From positions 1 to 58,386 of the forward strand of contig CAMTMC010000010.1 of assembly GCA_947073515.1 (NCBI GenBank): a stretch of DNA of 58,386 nt, written 5' to 3'. The position numbers were made by a program, and so were the translations under genes. The number at the start of each line of letters is the position of its first letter. The stretch's first letter is position 1. This document shows, piece after piece, positions 14,266-22,350 of this stretch. This DNA is from an uncultured bacterium (GTDB taxonomy: Bacteria; Bacillota; Clostridia; Oscillospirales; Oscillospiraceae). The notes under the pieces are model-generated. The model saw only the letters and a program-made list of their open reading frames with translations, was not told where the DNA came from and did not search any database.

Positions 14266-16416
14266 ATGTCAACCATTATCAAGCACAAGCAGTTTACCAA
14301 TTTTAAGAGCTGGACTATGGACCTGTGCGGCCGCCCCCTCACCATCGAGGTGGGCAAAATGGCCGAGCTGGCCTCCGCCTCCGCCCTGGTGAAGTACGGT
14401 GAGACCACCGTCCACGTGGCCGTCACCGTCTCCCCCCGCCCCCGGGACGGCATCGACTTCTTCCCCCTGTCCGTGGAATTTGAGGAGAAGTTATATGCCG
14501 TGGGCCGCATCCCCGGCTCCTTCATGCGCCGTGAAGGCCGCCCCTCCCTGCCCGCCGTGCTGGCCAGCCGCCTCATCGACCGGCCCATGCGCCCCCTGTT
14601 CCCCTATGACTTCCGCAACGACGTGTGCATCCAGTGCACCGTCATGAGCGTGGACTACGACTGCTCCCCCGAGGTGGCCGCCATGATCGGCGCCTCCGCC
14701 TGTGTGAGCTACTCTGAGATCCCCTTCGCCGGCCCCATCGGCTGCCTGGAGGTGGGCTTCTGCGACAACCAGATCGTGCTCAACCCCAACCAGGAGCAGC
14801 GGAAGACCAGCCGCATGGACGTGACCGTGGCCGCCACCCGGGAGAAGGTGGTCATGATCGAGGCCGGCGCCGACGAGATCCCCGACGAGATCATGTACGC
14901 CGGTATCGTCAAGGCCCACGAGGAGATCCGCAAGCAGATCGACTTCATCGACCAGATTGTCCGGGAAGTGGGCAAGCCCAAGATGGACTATGAGCACGCC
15001 CAGTTCAACCAGGAGCTGTTTGACGACATCGTGGCCAACTTCATGGACGAGGCCAAGGCCGCCATGGACACCGACGACAAGAACGTCCGGGAGACCCGCT
15101 GGAACGCCATGATCGACAAGTGGCATGAGAAATACCTGGAACAGTACCCCGATATGGACCAGTACCTGGAGGAGTTCACCTACAAGTTCCAGAAGAAGAT
15201 CGTCAAGGCCTGGCTGCTGGAGGGCCACCGGGTGGACGGCCGGGCTAAGAACGAGATCCGTCCCCTGGCCGCCGAGGTGGGCCTGCTGCCCCGGGTCCAC
15301 GGCTCCGGCATGTTCACCCGGGGACAGACCCAGGTGCTGTCCATCGCCACCCTGAACACCCTGTCCGCCGCCCAGAAGATGGACACCATCTGGGAGGAGA
15401 CGGAGAAGCGGTATCTCCACCACTACAACTTCCCCCCCTACTCCGTAGGCGAGGCCCGGGCCCCCCGGTCCACCAACCGCCGGGAGTACGGCCACGGCGC
15501 CCTGGCCGAGCGGGCCCTGCTCCCCGTGCTGCCCAGCGTGGACGAGTTCCCCTACGCCATCCGCGTGGTCTCTGAGGTGCTGTCCTCCAACGGCTCCACC
15601 TCCCAGGGCTCCATCTGCGGCTCTACCCTGGCCCTCATGGATGCCGGCGTGCCCATCAAGGCCCCGGTGGCCGGCATCTCCTGCGGCCTGATCCAGGACG
15701 ACAACGGCGGCTTCACCACCTTCATCGACATCCAGGGCGTGGAGGACTTCCACGGCGAGATGGACTTCAAGGTGGCGGGCACCAAGTCCGGCATCACCGC
15801 CATCCAGATGGACCTGAAGAACGACGGCCTGTCCCACGAGATCATCAAGGAGGCCCTGGACATCACCCGGGACGCCCGCTTCGCCATCCTGGACGAGGTC
15901 ATGCTGCCCTGTATCTCCGCCCCCCGGGCCGAGGTGAGCAAGTACGCCCCCAAGATGCTCACCATCAAGATTGACCCGGACAAGATCCGGGAAGTCATCG
16001 GCAAGGGCGGCTCTGTGATCCAGAAGATCACCGCTGAGTCCGGCGCCCAGATCGACATTGAGGACGACGGCACCATCCACATCGCCTCCCCCGACTCCGC
16101 CTCCTGCGAGACCGCCAAGAAGATGATCGAGACCATCGTCTTCGTCCCCCAGGTGGGCGAGCTGTACTACGGCAAGGTGGTGCGGATCCTCCAGTTCGGC
16201 GCCTTCGTGGAGCTGGCCCCCGGCAAGGACGGCATGGTCCACATCTCCAAGCTGGCCGAGCACCGGGTGGAGAAGGTGGAGGACGTGGTCAACATCGGCG
16301 ACATGATCTGGGTCAAGGTCACCGAGATCGACGAGAAGGGCCGGGTCAACCTGTCCTACAAGGACGCCCTCCGGGAGATCAAGGCCCGGAAAGAGGCCGG
16401 CGAGAGCGTGAAGTAA
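14266..16416 (+). CDS. pnp: Polyribonucleotide nucleotidyltransferase (PNPase)
   Basis: PNPase degrades RNA 3' to 5' by phosphorolysis and acts in the degradosome. The 716-residue product has two RNase PH-like domains (the second with HGSGMFTRGQTQ and LSSNGSTSQGSICGS, about residues 344-450), a KH domain with IGKGGSVIQKI (about residues 577-587) and a C-terminal S1 domain (YYGKVVRILQFGAFVEL). Length is normal. AAAAGGAGTGTCGAT precedes the ATG. The long untranslated region from rpsO carries the structured element. A terminator follows at 16478-16502. Confidence 0.97.
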   Translation: MSTIIKHKQFTNFKSWTMDLCGRPLTIEVGKMAELASASALVKYGETTVHVAVTVSPRPRDGIDFFPLSVEFEEKLYAVGRIPGSFMRREGRPSLPAVLASRLIDRPMRPLFPYDFRNDVCIQCTVMSVDYDCSPEVAAMIGASACVSYSEIPFAGPIGCLEVGFCDNQIVLNPNQEQRKTSRMDVTVAATREKVVMIEAGADEIPDEIMYAGIVKAHEEIRKQIDFIDQIVREVGKPKMDYEHAQFNQELFDDIVANFMDEAKAAMDTDDKNVRETRWNAMIDKWHEKYLEQYPDMDQYLEEFTYKFQKKIVKAWLLEGHRVDGRAKNEIRPLAAEVGLLPRVHGSGMFTRGQTQVLSIATLNTLSAAQKMDTIWEETEKRYLHHYNFPPYSVGEARAPRSTNRREYGHGALAERALLPVLPSVDEFPYAIRVVSEVLSSNGSTSQGSICGSTLALMDAGVPIKAPVAGISCGLIQDDNGGFTTFIDIQGVEDFHGEMDFKVAGTKSGITAIQMDLKNDGLSHEIIKEALDITRDARFAILDEVMLPCISAPRAEVSKYAPKMLTIKIDPDKIREVIGKGGSVIQKITAESGAQIDIEDDGTIHIASPDSASCETAKKMIETIVFVPQVGELYYGKVVRILQFGAFVELAPGKDGMVHISKLAEHRVEKVEDVVNIGDMIWVKVTEIDEKGRVNLSYKDALREIKARKEAGESVK

Positions 16417-16477
16417 CGCGCCGTCACCGGGCGGGTATTCTTTTTCCTGAAGGGAAAGGAATCAAAAAGAGCTTTAC

Positions 16478-16506
16478 GCGGGACGGCCTCTGACCGTCCC
16501 GCTTTC
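16478..16506 (+). terminator. pnp terminator
   Basis: GCGGGACGG and CCGTCCCGC form a 9-bp stem with a 7-nt loop, followed by TTTC. Confidence 0.7.
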
Positions 16507-16509
16507 ATA

Positions 16510-16538
16510 TTGCGAAATCTTTGGAAATCGACTATAAT
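16510..16538 (+). promoter_or_regulatory. Promoter of the ymdB/yhaO/yhaN operon
   Basis: TTGCGA (16510-16515), a 17-bp spacer and TATAAT (16533-16538) lie about 45 bp ahead of the YmdB-family gene. Confidence 0.75.
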
Positions 16539-16581
16539 GGAAGACACGACAGGATACACTGACCTCTAAGGAGGATTTTCC

Positions 16582-17358
16582 ATGCTTTTGAAAATCTTAG
16601 CGGTGGGCGACGTGGTGGGAGAGGGCGGCCAGGACATCCTCTCCCGCCGCCTGCCCGCCCTGCGGGACATGGCCGGCGCCCACTTCGCCGTGGTCAACGG
16701 CGAGAACGCCTCCGGCGTGGGCATCACCCCCGCCCAGGCCCGCCGGATGTTTGAGGCCGGGGCGGACGTCATCACCCTGGGCAACCACACCTGGAACCGC
16801 ATCCAGATCGGCGACTTCCTGGACAAGAACGACAACATCCTCCGCCCCGCCAACTACGCCGGCCGGGTGCCCGGCCGGGGGATGGGGGTCTACCAGTGCC
16901 AGGGCCTGCGGATCGCCGTTTTGAACCTGATGGGCCGCACCAACCTGAATTCCAACCTGGACAACCCCTTCAAATCCGCCAGCCACCTGCTCAACCACGG
17001 GGAGTTTGACATTGCCCTGGTGGACTTCCACGCCGAGGCCACCAGCGAGAAGGGGGCCATGGGCTGGTATCTGGACGGCCGGGTACAGGCGGTGTGGGGC
17101 ACTCACACCCACGTGCCCACCGCCGACTGCCAGATCCTGCCCAAGGGCACCGGCTTTGTCACCGACCTGGGCATGACCGGCCCTGTCCGCTCTGTCCTGG
17201 GCATCAAGCCGGAAAACTCCATCAACCTGTTCATGGGCGGCCTGCCCCGGCGGTACGAGGAGGCGGAGGGCAGCTGCAAGCTCAACGCCTGCCTGTTCAC
17301 CATCGACACGGAGAAAAAGAAGTGCCAAGAGGTCCGGCGGCTGGACCTGGAGGAGTGA
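16582..17358 (+). CDS. ymdB: YmdB-family metallophosphoesterase
   Basis: This is a calcineurin-like phosphodiesterase of the YmdB family; the B. subtilis member cleaves 2',3'-cyclic nucleotides and affects biofilm and motility gene expression. The metal-binding motifs are present: GDVVGEGG (about residues 8-15), NGENASGVGITP (38-49), GNHTWNR (65-71) and GTHTHVPTAD (about residues 172-181). Length (258) matches the family. AAGGAGGATTTTCC precedes the ATG. The next gene starts one base after its stop codon, so the operon continues. Confidence 0.92.
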   Translation: MLLKILAVGDVVGEGGQDILSRRLPALRDMAGAHFAVVNGENASGVGITPAQARRMFEAGADVITLGNHTWNRIQIGDFLDKNDNILRPANYAGRVPGRGMGVYQCQGLRIAVLNLMGRTNLNSNLDNPFKSASHLLNHGEFDIALVDFHAEATSEKGAMGWYLDGRVQAVWGTHTHVPTADCQILPKGTGFVTDLGMTGPVRSVLGIKPENSINLFMGGLPRRYEEAEGSCKLNACLFTIDTEKKKCQEVRRLDLEE

Positions 17359-17359
17359 C

Positions 17360-18442
17360 ATGGTAAAAATCATCCACGGGGCTGATTTCCACCTGGACAG
17401 CCCCTTTTCCGGCCTCAGCCCTGACCGGGCGGCCCAGCGCCGGGCGGAGCAGCGGGAGCTGCTGGACCGCCTGGCCCAGCTGGCCCGGGAGCGGCAGGCC
17501 GATCTGGTCCTCCTGGCCGGCGACCTGCTGGACTCCGGCCGGGTCTTCCGGGAGACCGCCCAGGCCCTGGCCCGCTCCCTGGGGGCGATCCCCTGCCCGG
17601 TGTTCATCGCCCCGGGCAACCACGATTTTTATTCCAGCCGCTCCCCCTACGCCGCCCTCCCGTGGCCGGACAACGTACATATTTTCCGCTCCGCCGCGTT
17701 GGAGCGGGTAGACCTGCCTCAGCTGGACTGCGCCCTCTGGGGCCGGGCTTTCCTGTCCCCCCGCCAGGACAGTTCCCCTCTGGAGGGGTTATCCGTCCCC
17801 GATGATGGCCGCCTCCACATCGCCTGCCTCCACGGAGACACGGGCGGCCAGGGGAACTACGGACCCATTTCTCCCATGGAGATCGCCGCCAGCGGCCTGG
17901 ACTACCTGGCCCTGGGCCATATCCACCAGGGCAGCGGCCTGCGGCAGGAGGGGAACACCCGCTGGGCCTACCCCGGCTGTCCCGAGGGTCGGGGCTTTGA
18001 CGAGCTGGGGGAGAAGGGCGTCCTCTACTTGGAGGCGGAGCCTGGACATGTCACCGCCCAGTTCGTCCCCCTGGGCCAGCGGCGCTATGAGATCCTCTCC
18101 GTGGACCTCACCGGGGCGGAGCCCCTGCCCGCCATCCGGGCCGCTTTGCCGGCGGACACCGAACATCTTATCTGCCGCCTGATCCTCACCGGCGAGGGGG
18201 AACCCCCGGATCTGGCCGCCCTGGAGCGGGCACTGGCCCCGGAGTTCTACGGCCTCACCCTCCTGGACCGCACCCGCCTGCCCCAGGACCTGTGGGCCCG
18301 GCGGGGGGAGGACACCCTCACCGGCCTGTTCCTCCGGGCCATGTGGGACAAGTGCGGCAGCGAACCGGACAACCAGCTCTATCAGCTGGCCGCCCGGTAC
18401 GGCCTGGCCGCCCTGGAGGCGGGGGAGGAGGGAGTTTTATGA
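17360..18442 (+). CDS. yhaO: DNA repair exonuclease, SbcD/YhaO-like
   Basis: This metallophosphoesterase resembles SbcD/Mre11 nucleases, which pair with an SMC-like ATPase to process DNA ends. Motifs: HGADFHLDSPF (about residues 5-15), LLAGDLLD (52-59), APGNHDFY (about 88-95), CLHGD and ALGHIHQG. At 360 residues it is compact, lacking a large capping region. The stop overlaps the start of the yhaN-like gene as ATGA, so the two are made together, as in B. subtilis yhaO-yhaN. Confidence 0.9.
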   Translation: MVKIIHGADFHLDSPFSGLSPDRAAQRRAEQRELLDRLAQLARERQADLVLLAGDLLDSGRVFRETAQALARSLGAIPCPVFIAPGNHDFYSSRSPYAALPWPDNVHIFRSAALERVDLPQLDCALWGRAFLSPRQDSSPLEGLSVPDDGRLHIACLHGDTGGQGNYGPISPMEIAASGLDYLALGHIHQGSGLRQEGNTRWAYPGCPEGRGFDELGEKGVLYLEAEPGHVTAQFVPLGQRRYEILSVDLTGAEPLPAIRAALPADTEHLICRLILTGEGEPPDLAALERALAPEFYGLTLLDRTRLPQDLWARRGEDTLTGLFLRAMWDKCGSEPDNQLYQLAARYGLAALEAGEEGVL

Positions 18443-20679
18443 AAATCCGCTCCATGACCGCCACCTTTGGCAAGCTGGAAAACGCCCGGCTGGAGCCCGG
18501 CCCGGGCCTCAGCCTCATCCACGCCCCCAACGAGGGGGGCAAGTCCACCTGGGCCGCCTTCTGGCGGGCCATGCTCTACGGCATCGACACCCGGGACCGG
18601 GACAAGAAGGGCTATCTGGCGGACAAAAACCGCTATCAGCCCTGGTCGGGCGCCCCCATGGAGGGGGAGATCACCCTGGAGTGGCAGGGCCGGGACATCA
18701 CCATCCGCCGGGGCCCCCGGGGCAGCACCCCCTTTGGCGCCTTCTCCGCCGTGTACACCGGCACGGAGGAGCCTGTCCCCGGCATGACCGCCGCCAACTG
18801 CGGCGAGCTGCTCACCGGCGCCAGCCGGCCGGTCTTTGAGCGCTCCGCCTTCCTGGGCGGGGAGAATCTGTCCCTCACCTCCTCCCCGGAGCTGGAGCGG
18901 CGGATCGCCGCCCTGGTCAGCTCAGGGGAGGAAGACGTGTCCTTCAGCCAGGCCATGGCCCGGCTGAAGGATTGGAAAAACAAGCGCCAGGTCAACCGCA
19001 GCGTGGGGGAGATCCCCCGCCTGGAGGAGGAACTGGCCCAAGTCCGGGATGACCTGTCCGCCCTGGAGGAGGTCACCGGCCAGATCGCCCGGCTGGAGGA
19101 GGAGCTGGCCCAGCTGGAGGCCGGCCGCCGGGATCTGGAGCAGGACCGCGACCTGCACCAGGCCCTGGCCCGCCGGGACCTGAACCGGCGGTATACCCAG
19201 GCCCAGCAGGAGCTGGAAGCCGCCCGGCGCCAGCTCGCCACCCTGGAGGAGGAGGGGGGCCGTCTGGGCGCCCTCCCCAGCCAGGAGCTGCTCAAGCGGG
19301 CTCAGGGGGAACTGCAGTACGTCAAGCTGCTGGACGAGGAGATCAAGCAGGGCTCCGCCGCCCTGAGGGAGGCGGAGGAGAAGGCCGGGCAGGCCCGGGC
19401 CGCCGCCCGGGACGACCTGTTCTCCGAGCTGACCGGGGAGGAGGCGGTTTCCAAAGCCGCCGCCGACCAGGCCGCCTATCAGGCTTACCAGGAGAGAGGG
19501 AAAAAGCTAAGAAAGTGGTCCTGGCTTCTGCCGCTCCTGGGCCTGCTGGTTTTGGCCCCACTCTTATTCTGGGGCGTCACCCGGCGGCAGCCCCTCTGCC
19601 TCTGGCTGGGCGGGGGGATCTTCGCCCTGCTGGCGCTCCTCTCCCTCCCGCTCCTTTTCCGCTTCAAGGCCGCCCAGAAACAGGCGGCGGAGATTTTAAG
19701 CCAGTACGGCGTCCAGGCCCCGGAGGAGCTCGCCGTCCTGGCCCAGAGCTACCGGGACCGGTGCCGTCAGGCGGAGGAGGCCGCCCGCCAGGCGGAGGTC
19801 ATCCGGGCCGCCGTCACCCAGCGCCGGGACAACCGGGCATCCACTTGGGAGGAGCTGCTGGCCTTTGTCCACACCTTTGCCCCCCAGGTCCAAAACGAGT
19901 TCAGCCTCTCCGCCGCCCTCTCCCGGGCCCTGTCCCTGGACCATGAGCTGGCCTCCGCCCGGGACCGGCTTGAGGAGCGCCGCCGCCGGCTGGACGACCT
20001 GGCCGCCCAGGGGGGGAAGCCAGAGGACATCCCGGAATCCCTCCCCGCCCCCGCGCGGCCCCTTCACCAGACCACCCGGGCCCTGGCCTCCGTCCAGCAG
20101 CAGCTGGAGCAGGCGCGCGCCCAGCTCAACCAGGCCCAGGGCCGCCAGCGGGCCATGGGCGACCCCGCCGCCCTGGCCGCCCGGCAGGAGGAGCTGGAGG
20201 CGGCACTGGCCCGCCGCCGCTTGGAGTTTGACGCCCTGGATCTGGCCATGGAGGCGCTCACCCAGTCCAACGCCCGGCTTCAGGAGCGGTTCTCCCCGGC
20301 GCTCAACCGCCTGGCCGGCCGGTATCTGGCCCGGCTCACCGGGGACAAGTATACCTCCGTCACCCTCACTCGGGAGCTGGAGGGGGCGGCCCAGCGGGCG
20401 GGGGATGTGCTGCCCCGCTCCGCCCTGTACCTCTCCCGGGGAACGGTGGACCAGCTCTATCTGGCGGTCCGCCTGGCGGTGTGCCGGATGTGCCTGCCTG
20501 ACCACCCCCCCATCTTCCTGGATGACGCCCTGTCCACCTTTGACGACAGCCGCCTGGCCCTGGCCCTGGAGCTACTGGGGGAATTGGCCGGGGAGCAGCA
20601 GATCCTCCTCTTCACCTGCCAGCGGCGGGAGGGCCAGGCCCTGCCCGACGCCCCGGACACGGCCCGCCTCTCCCTGTAG
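18439..20679 (+). CDS. yhaN: AAA family ATPase, YhaN-like (SbcC/Rad50 type)
   Basis: This 746-residue SMC-like ATPase partners the SbcD/YhaO nuclease. The N-terminus has MKIRSMTATFGKLENARL and the Walker A loop APNEGGKSTWAAF (about residues 32-44). Long coiled-coil segments rich in E, A, R and L follow. Two hydrophobic stretches around residues 358-410 (WSWLLPLLGLLVLAPLLFWG, then LLALLSLPLLF) look like membrane helices, as also seen in YhaN proteins. The C-terminus has the signature LSRGTVDQLYLAVRLA and Walker B IFLDDALSTFDD. The start was set by the ATGA overlap. Confidence 0.9.
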   Translation: MKIRSMTATFGKLENARLEPGPGLSLIHAPNEGGKSTWAAFWRAMLYGIDTRDRDKKGYLADKNRYQPWSGAPMEGEITLEWQGRDITIRRGPRGSTPFGAFSAVYTGTEEPVPGMTAANCGELLTGASRPVFERSAFLGGENLSLTSSPELERRIAALVSSGEEDVSFSQAMARLKDWKNKRQVNRSVGEIPRLEEELAQVRDDLSALEEVTGQIARLEEELAQLEAGRRDLEQDRDLHQALARRDLNRRYTQAQQELEAARRQLATLEEEGGRLGALPSQELLKRAQGELQYVKLLDEEIKQGSAALREAEEKAGQARAAARDDLFSELTGEEAVSKAAADQAAYQAYQERGKKLRKWSWLLPLLGLLVLAPLLFWGVTRRQPLCLWLGGGIFALLALLSLPLLFRFKAAQKQAAEILSQYGVQAPEELAVLAQSYRDRCRQAEEAARQAEVIRAAVTQRRDNRASTWEELLAFVHTFAPQVQNEFSLSAALSRALSLDHELASARDRLEERRRRLDDLAAQGGKPEDIPESLPAPARPLHQTTRALASVQQQLEQARAQLNQAQGRQRAMGDPAALAARQEELEAALARRRLEFDALDLAMEALTQSNARLQERFSPALNRLAGRYLARLTGDKYTSVTLTRELEGAAQRAGDVLPRSALYLSRGTVDQLYLAVRLAVCRMCLPDHPPIFLDDALSTFDDSRLALALELLGELAGEQQILLFTCQRREGQALPDAPDTARLSL

Positions 20680-20721
20680 GCGGCCCCCCGCCCGCCGGCG
20701 GGGCCAGGAAGCCTCTGACAG

Positions 20722-20750
20722 TTGCAATCTTTTGCCGGGAGGGGTATAAT
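20722..20750 (+). promoter_or_regulatory. lepB promoter
   Basis: TTGCAA (20722-20727), a 17-bp spacer and TATAAT (20745-20750) lie just ahead of the signal peptidase gene. Confidence 0.8.
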
Positions 20751-20794
20751 ATCCTTTCAGGTCAAGACTCACCCCAAAAGGAGGGATTCCCTTG

Positions 20795-21424
20795 ATGGAG
20801 GAAACCGACGGCCAGCTCCCCATGGAGGAGCGGACAGACGGCCAGCCCCCCGAGCCGGAGGAGGACGCCCCCTCCCTCCCGGGCAAGGAGCTGTACGAGT
20901 GGCTCCAGCTCATGCTGGGCTGTGTGCTGGCGGCGGTGATCCTGTTCAGCCTTCTGGCCCGGATCATCGTGGTAGACGGCAGTTCCATGGACAACACCTT
21001 ACAGCACGGGGAGCTCATGCTCACCTGGTCCCTGGGCTACCGGCCCAGCCGGGGGGACATCGTGGTGCTGAATAAAACCGCCGCGCTCACCGACTCCCTG
21101 CTCCACAGCCAGGCCATTGTGAAGCGGGTGGTGGCCGTGGGCGGCCAGAGCGTAGATATTGACTACGCCTCCGGCACTGTGTATGTGGATGGCGCCCCCC
21201 TGGACGAGCCCTATATTCTGGAGACGATGTACCGCCCCTCCGGACCCTATATGCAACAGACCCACTGGGATGTCCCAGAGGACAGTATCTTTGTGCTGGG
21301 GGACAACCGCAACGCCTCCACTGACAGCCGCCACGACCTGGTGGGCCCCATCCACCAGGACTATATCCTGGGAAAAGTGGTGCTGGCCCTGTGGCCCATG
21401 GACCGGTTCGGCCCGATCCCGTAA
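20795..21424 (+). CDS. lepB: Signal peptidase I
   Basis: Type I signal peptidase removes signal peptides from secreted proteins at the outer face of the membrane. The 209-residue product has an acidic N-terminal tail, one membrane helix (about residues 36-57), then VDGSSMDNTL with the catalytic serine at about residue 64 before Met, and VKRVVAVGG with the catalytic lysine at about residue 110. The GDNRNASTDSR box near residues 170-180 is conserved. AAAAGGAGGGATTCCC precedes the start; a TTG directly before this ATG is also possible. It stands alone with its own promoter and terminator. Confidence 0.95.
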   Translation: MEETDGQLPMEERTDGQPPEPEEDAPSLPGKELYEWLQLMLGCVLAAVILFSLLARIIVVDGSSMDNTLQHGELMLTWSLGYRPSRGDIVVLNKTAALTDSLLHSQAIVKRVVAVGGQSVDIDYASGTVYVDGAPLDEPYILETMYRPSGPYMQQTHWDVPEDSIFVLGDNRNASTDSRHDLVGPIHQDYILGKVVLALWPMDRFGPIP

Positions 21425-21437
21425 TCGCCCCATAGAG

Positions 21438-21478
21438 ACGCCCCGGCAGTTCCGCGAACTGCCGGGGCGTTCGTTCTG
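21438..21478 (+). terminator. lepB terminator
   Basis: ACGCCCCGGCAGTT and AACTGCCGGGGCGT form a perfect 14-bp stem with a 5-nt loop, followed by TCGTTCTGTT. It separates lepB from the convergent DapF-like gene and may act in both directions. Confidence 0.8.
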
Positions 21479-21505
21479 TTCCGGTGTTTTCAGGGGAAAC
21501 CGGGT

Positions 21506-22288
21506 CTAAAGCTCTACTTCCACAGGGTCGTCCAGCGTCACCGGGCCGTCAATATACCCGGCGGCCACCCGCCCGCCCCGGCGGGCCACCGTGGCCCGCA
21601 TCACGCCGGCCGGCTGGCGGTAGTCTTGGGCAAACTCCCCCTCTGACAGGCTGCCGCTCTGGGCCAGGGCGGCGGCCAGAGTGCCAGAGGCGCAGCTCCC
21701 CTCCCACACCAGGGTGCCGGTGGCCGGCACCTTCACCAGCGGGGTCATGGACCCCCCCTCCGTGTCCAGGAAAATGACCCCGTAGGCGTCCAGGCCAAAG
21801 ATCTCCTGGAACAGCGGCTCCGCCTTCTGAAAAAATTCCAGGCTGGGGGGCACATCCTCCACCACCAGGTGGGAGATCCCCCCCAGATGGACCAGGGTGC
21901 CCGGCATCCCCAGGACCTGGACCCGCCGCTCCCACAGGGGCAGGGGCATCTCCGCCCGGGCGGTCCCCGCCTCCAGGTCCACATCCACGGTGACCAGGCC
22001 CGGGCAGCCGCTGGCCTCCACCAGCGCTTGGGGCAGGCCGCCCCGCTCCCTGGCCAGCAGCATCCCGAACGCCCGGGTGGCGTTGCCGCAGAACTCGCCC
22101 CCCATCATCTCTAGCCGGCCGTCACCTCCCGCCTGGGGCGGGCAGCGGAAGCCCACCTGCTCCGCCTGGAATTGGGGCATCCCCATCAGCCGGGCGGCGG
22201 TCTCCGCCCGGGCCGGTTTCTCCACAGGGGAGAGGACCAGAAGGGTAATATTCCCGGCGGGATCGGCCCGGGCCACGTTCAGCTTCAT
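21506..22288 (-). CDS. DapF-fold epimerase/racemase-like protein
   Basis: This 260-residue protein has the diaminopimelate-epimerase fold, which racemises amino acids without cofactor using two cysteines. Both are visible: one in EFCGNATRAFG (about residues 66-76) and one in WEGSCASGTLAAA (about residues 198-210). The motifs differ from standard DapF, and the flanking residues that hold diaminopimelate are not obvious. The neighbouring genes encode a histidine ammonia-lyase-like enzyme and a YuiF-like transporter. DapF-like histidine racemases are known, so an amino acid racemase such as a histidine racemase is plausible. True DapF cannot be excluded. AAGGAGGGATGTT precedes the ATG. Confidence 0.7.
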   Translation of the reverse strand: MKLNVARADPAGNITLLVLSPVEKPARAETAARLMGMPQFQAEQVGFRCPPQAGGDGRLEMMGGEFCGNATRAFGMLLARERGGLPQALVEASGCPGLVTVDVDLEAGTARAEMPLPLWERRVQVLGMPGTLVHLGGISHLVVEDVPPSLEFFQKAEPLFQEIFGLDAYGVIFLDTEGGSMTPLVKVPATGTLVWEGSCASGTLAAALAQSGSLSEGEFAQDYRQPAGVMRATVARRGGRVAAGYIDGPVTLDDPVEVEL

Positions 22289-22301
22289 AACATCCCTCCT
22301 T

Positions 22302-22335
22302 GAAAAAATAGGGGAGGGGCGCTTGCGCCCCTCCC
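22302..22335 (-). terminator. Terminator after the ammonia-lyase gene
   Basis: On the minus strand GGGAGGGGCG and CGCCCCTCCC form a 10-bp stem with a 4-nt loop, followed by CTATTTTTTC. It lies between the ammonia-lyase gene and the DapF-like gene, so the latter depends on read-through or its own promoter. Confidence 0.75.
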
Positions 22336-22350
22336 TTGGGAGATCAGAGA

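Noticed and set aside
14491-16263. A minus-strand open frame of about 590 codons
   Set aside because: It is antisense to pnp and lacks any recognisable motif.
20680-20710. GC-rich hairpin after the yhaN-like gene as a terminator
   Set aside because: The stem is irregular and no U-tract follows; evidence was too weak to list it.
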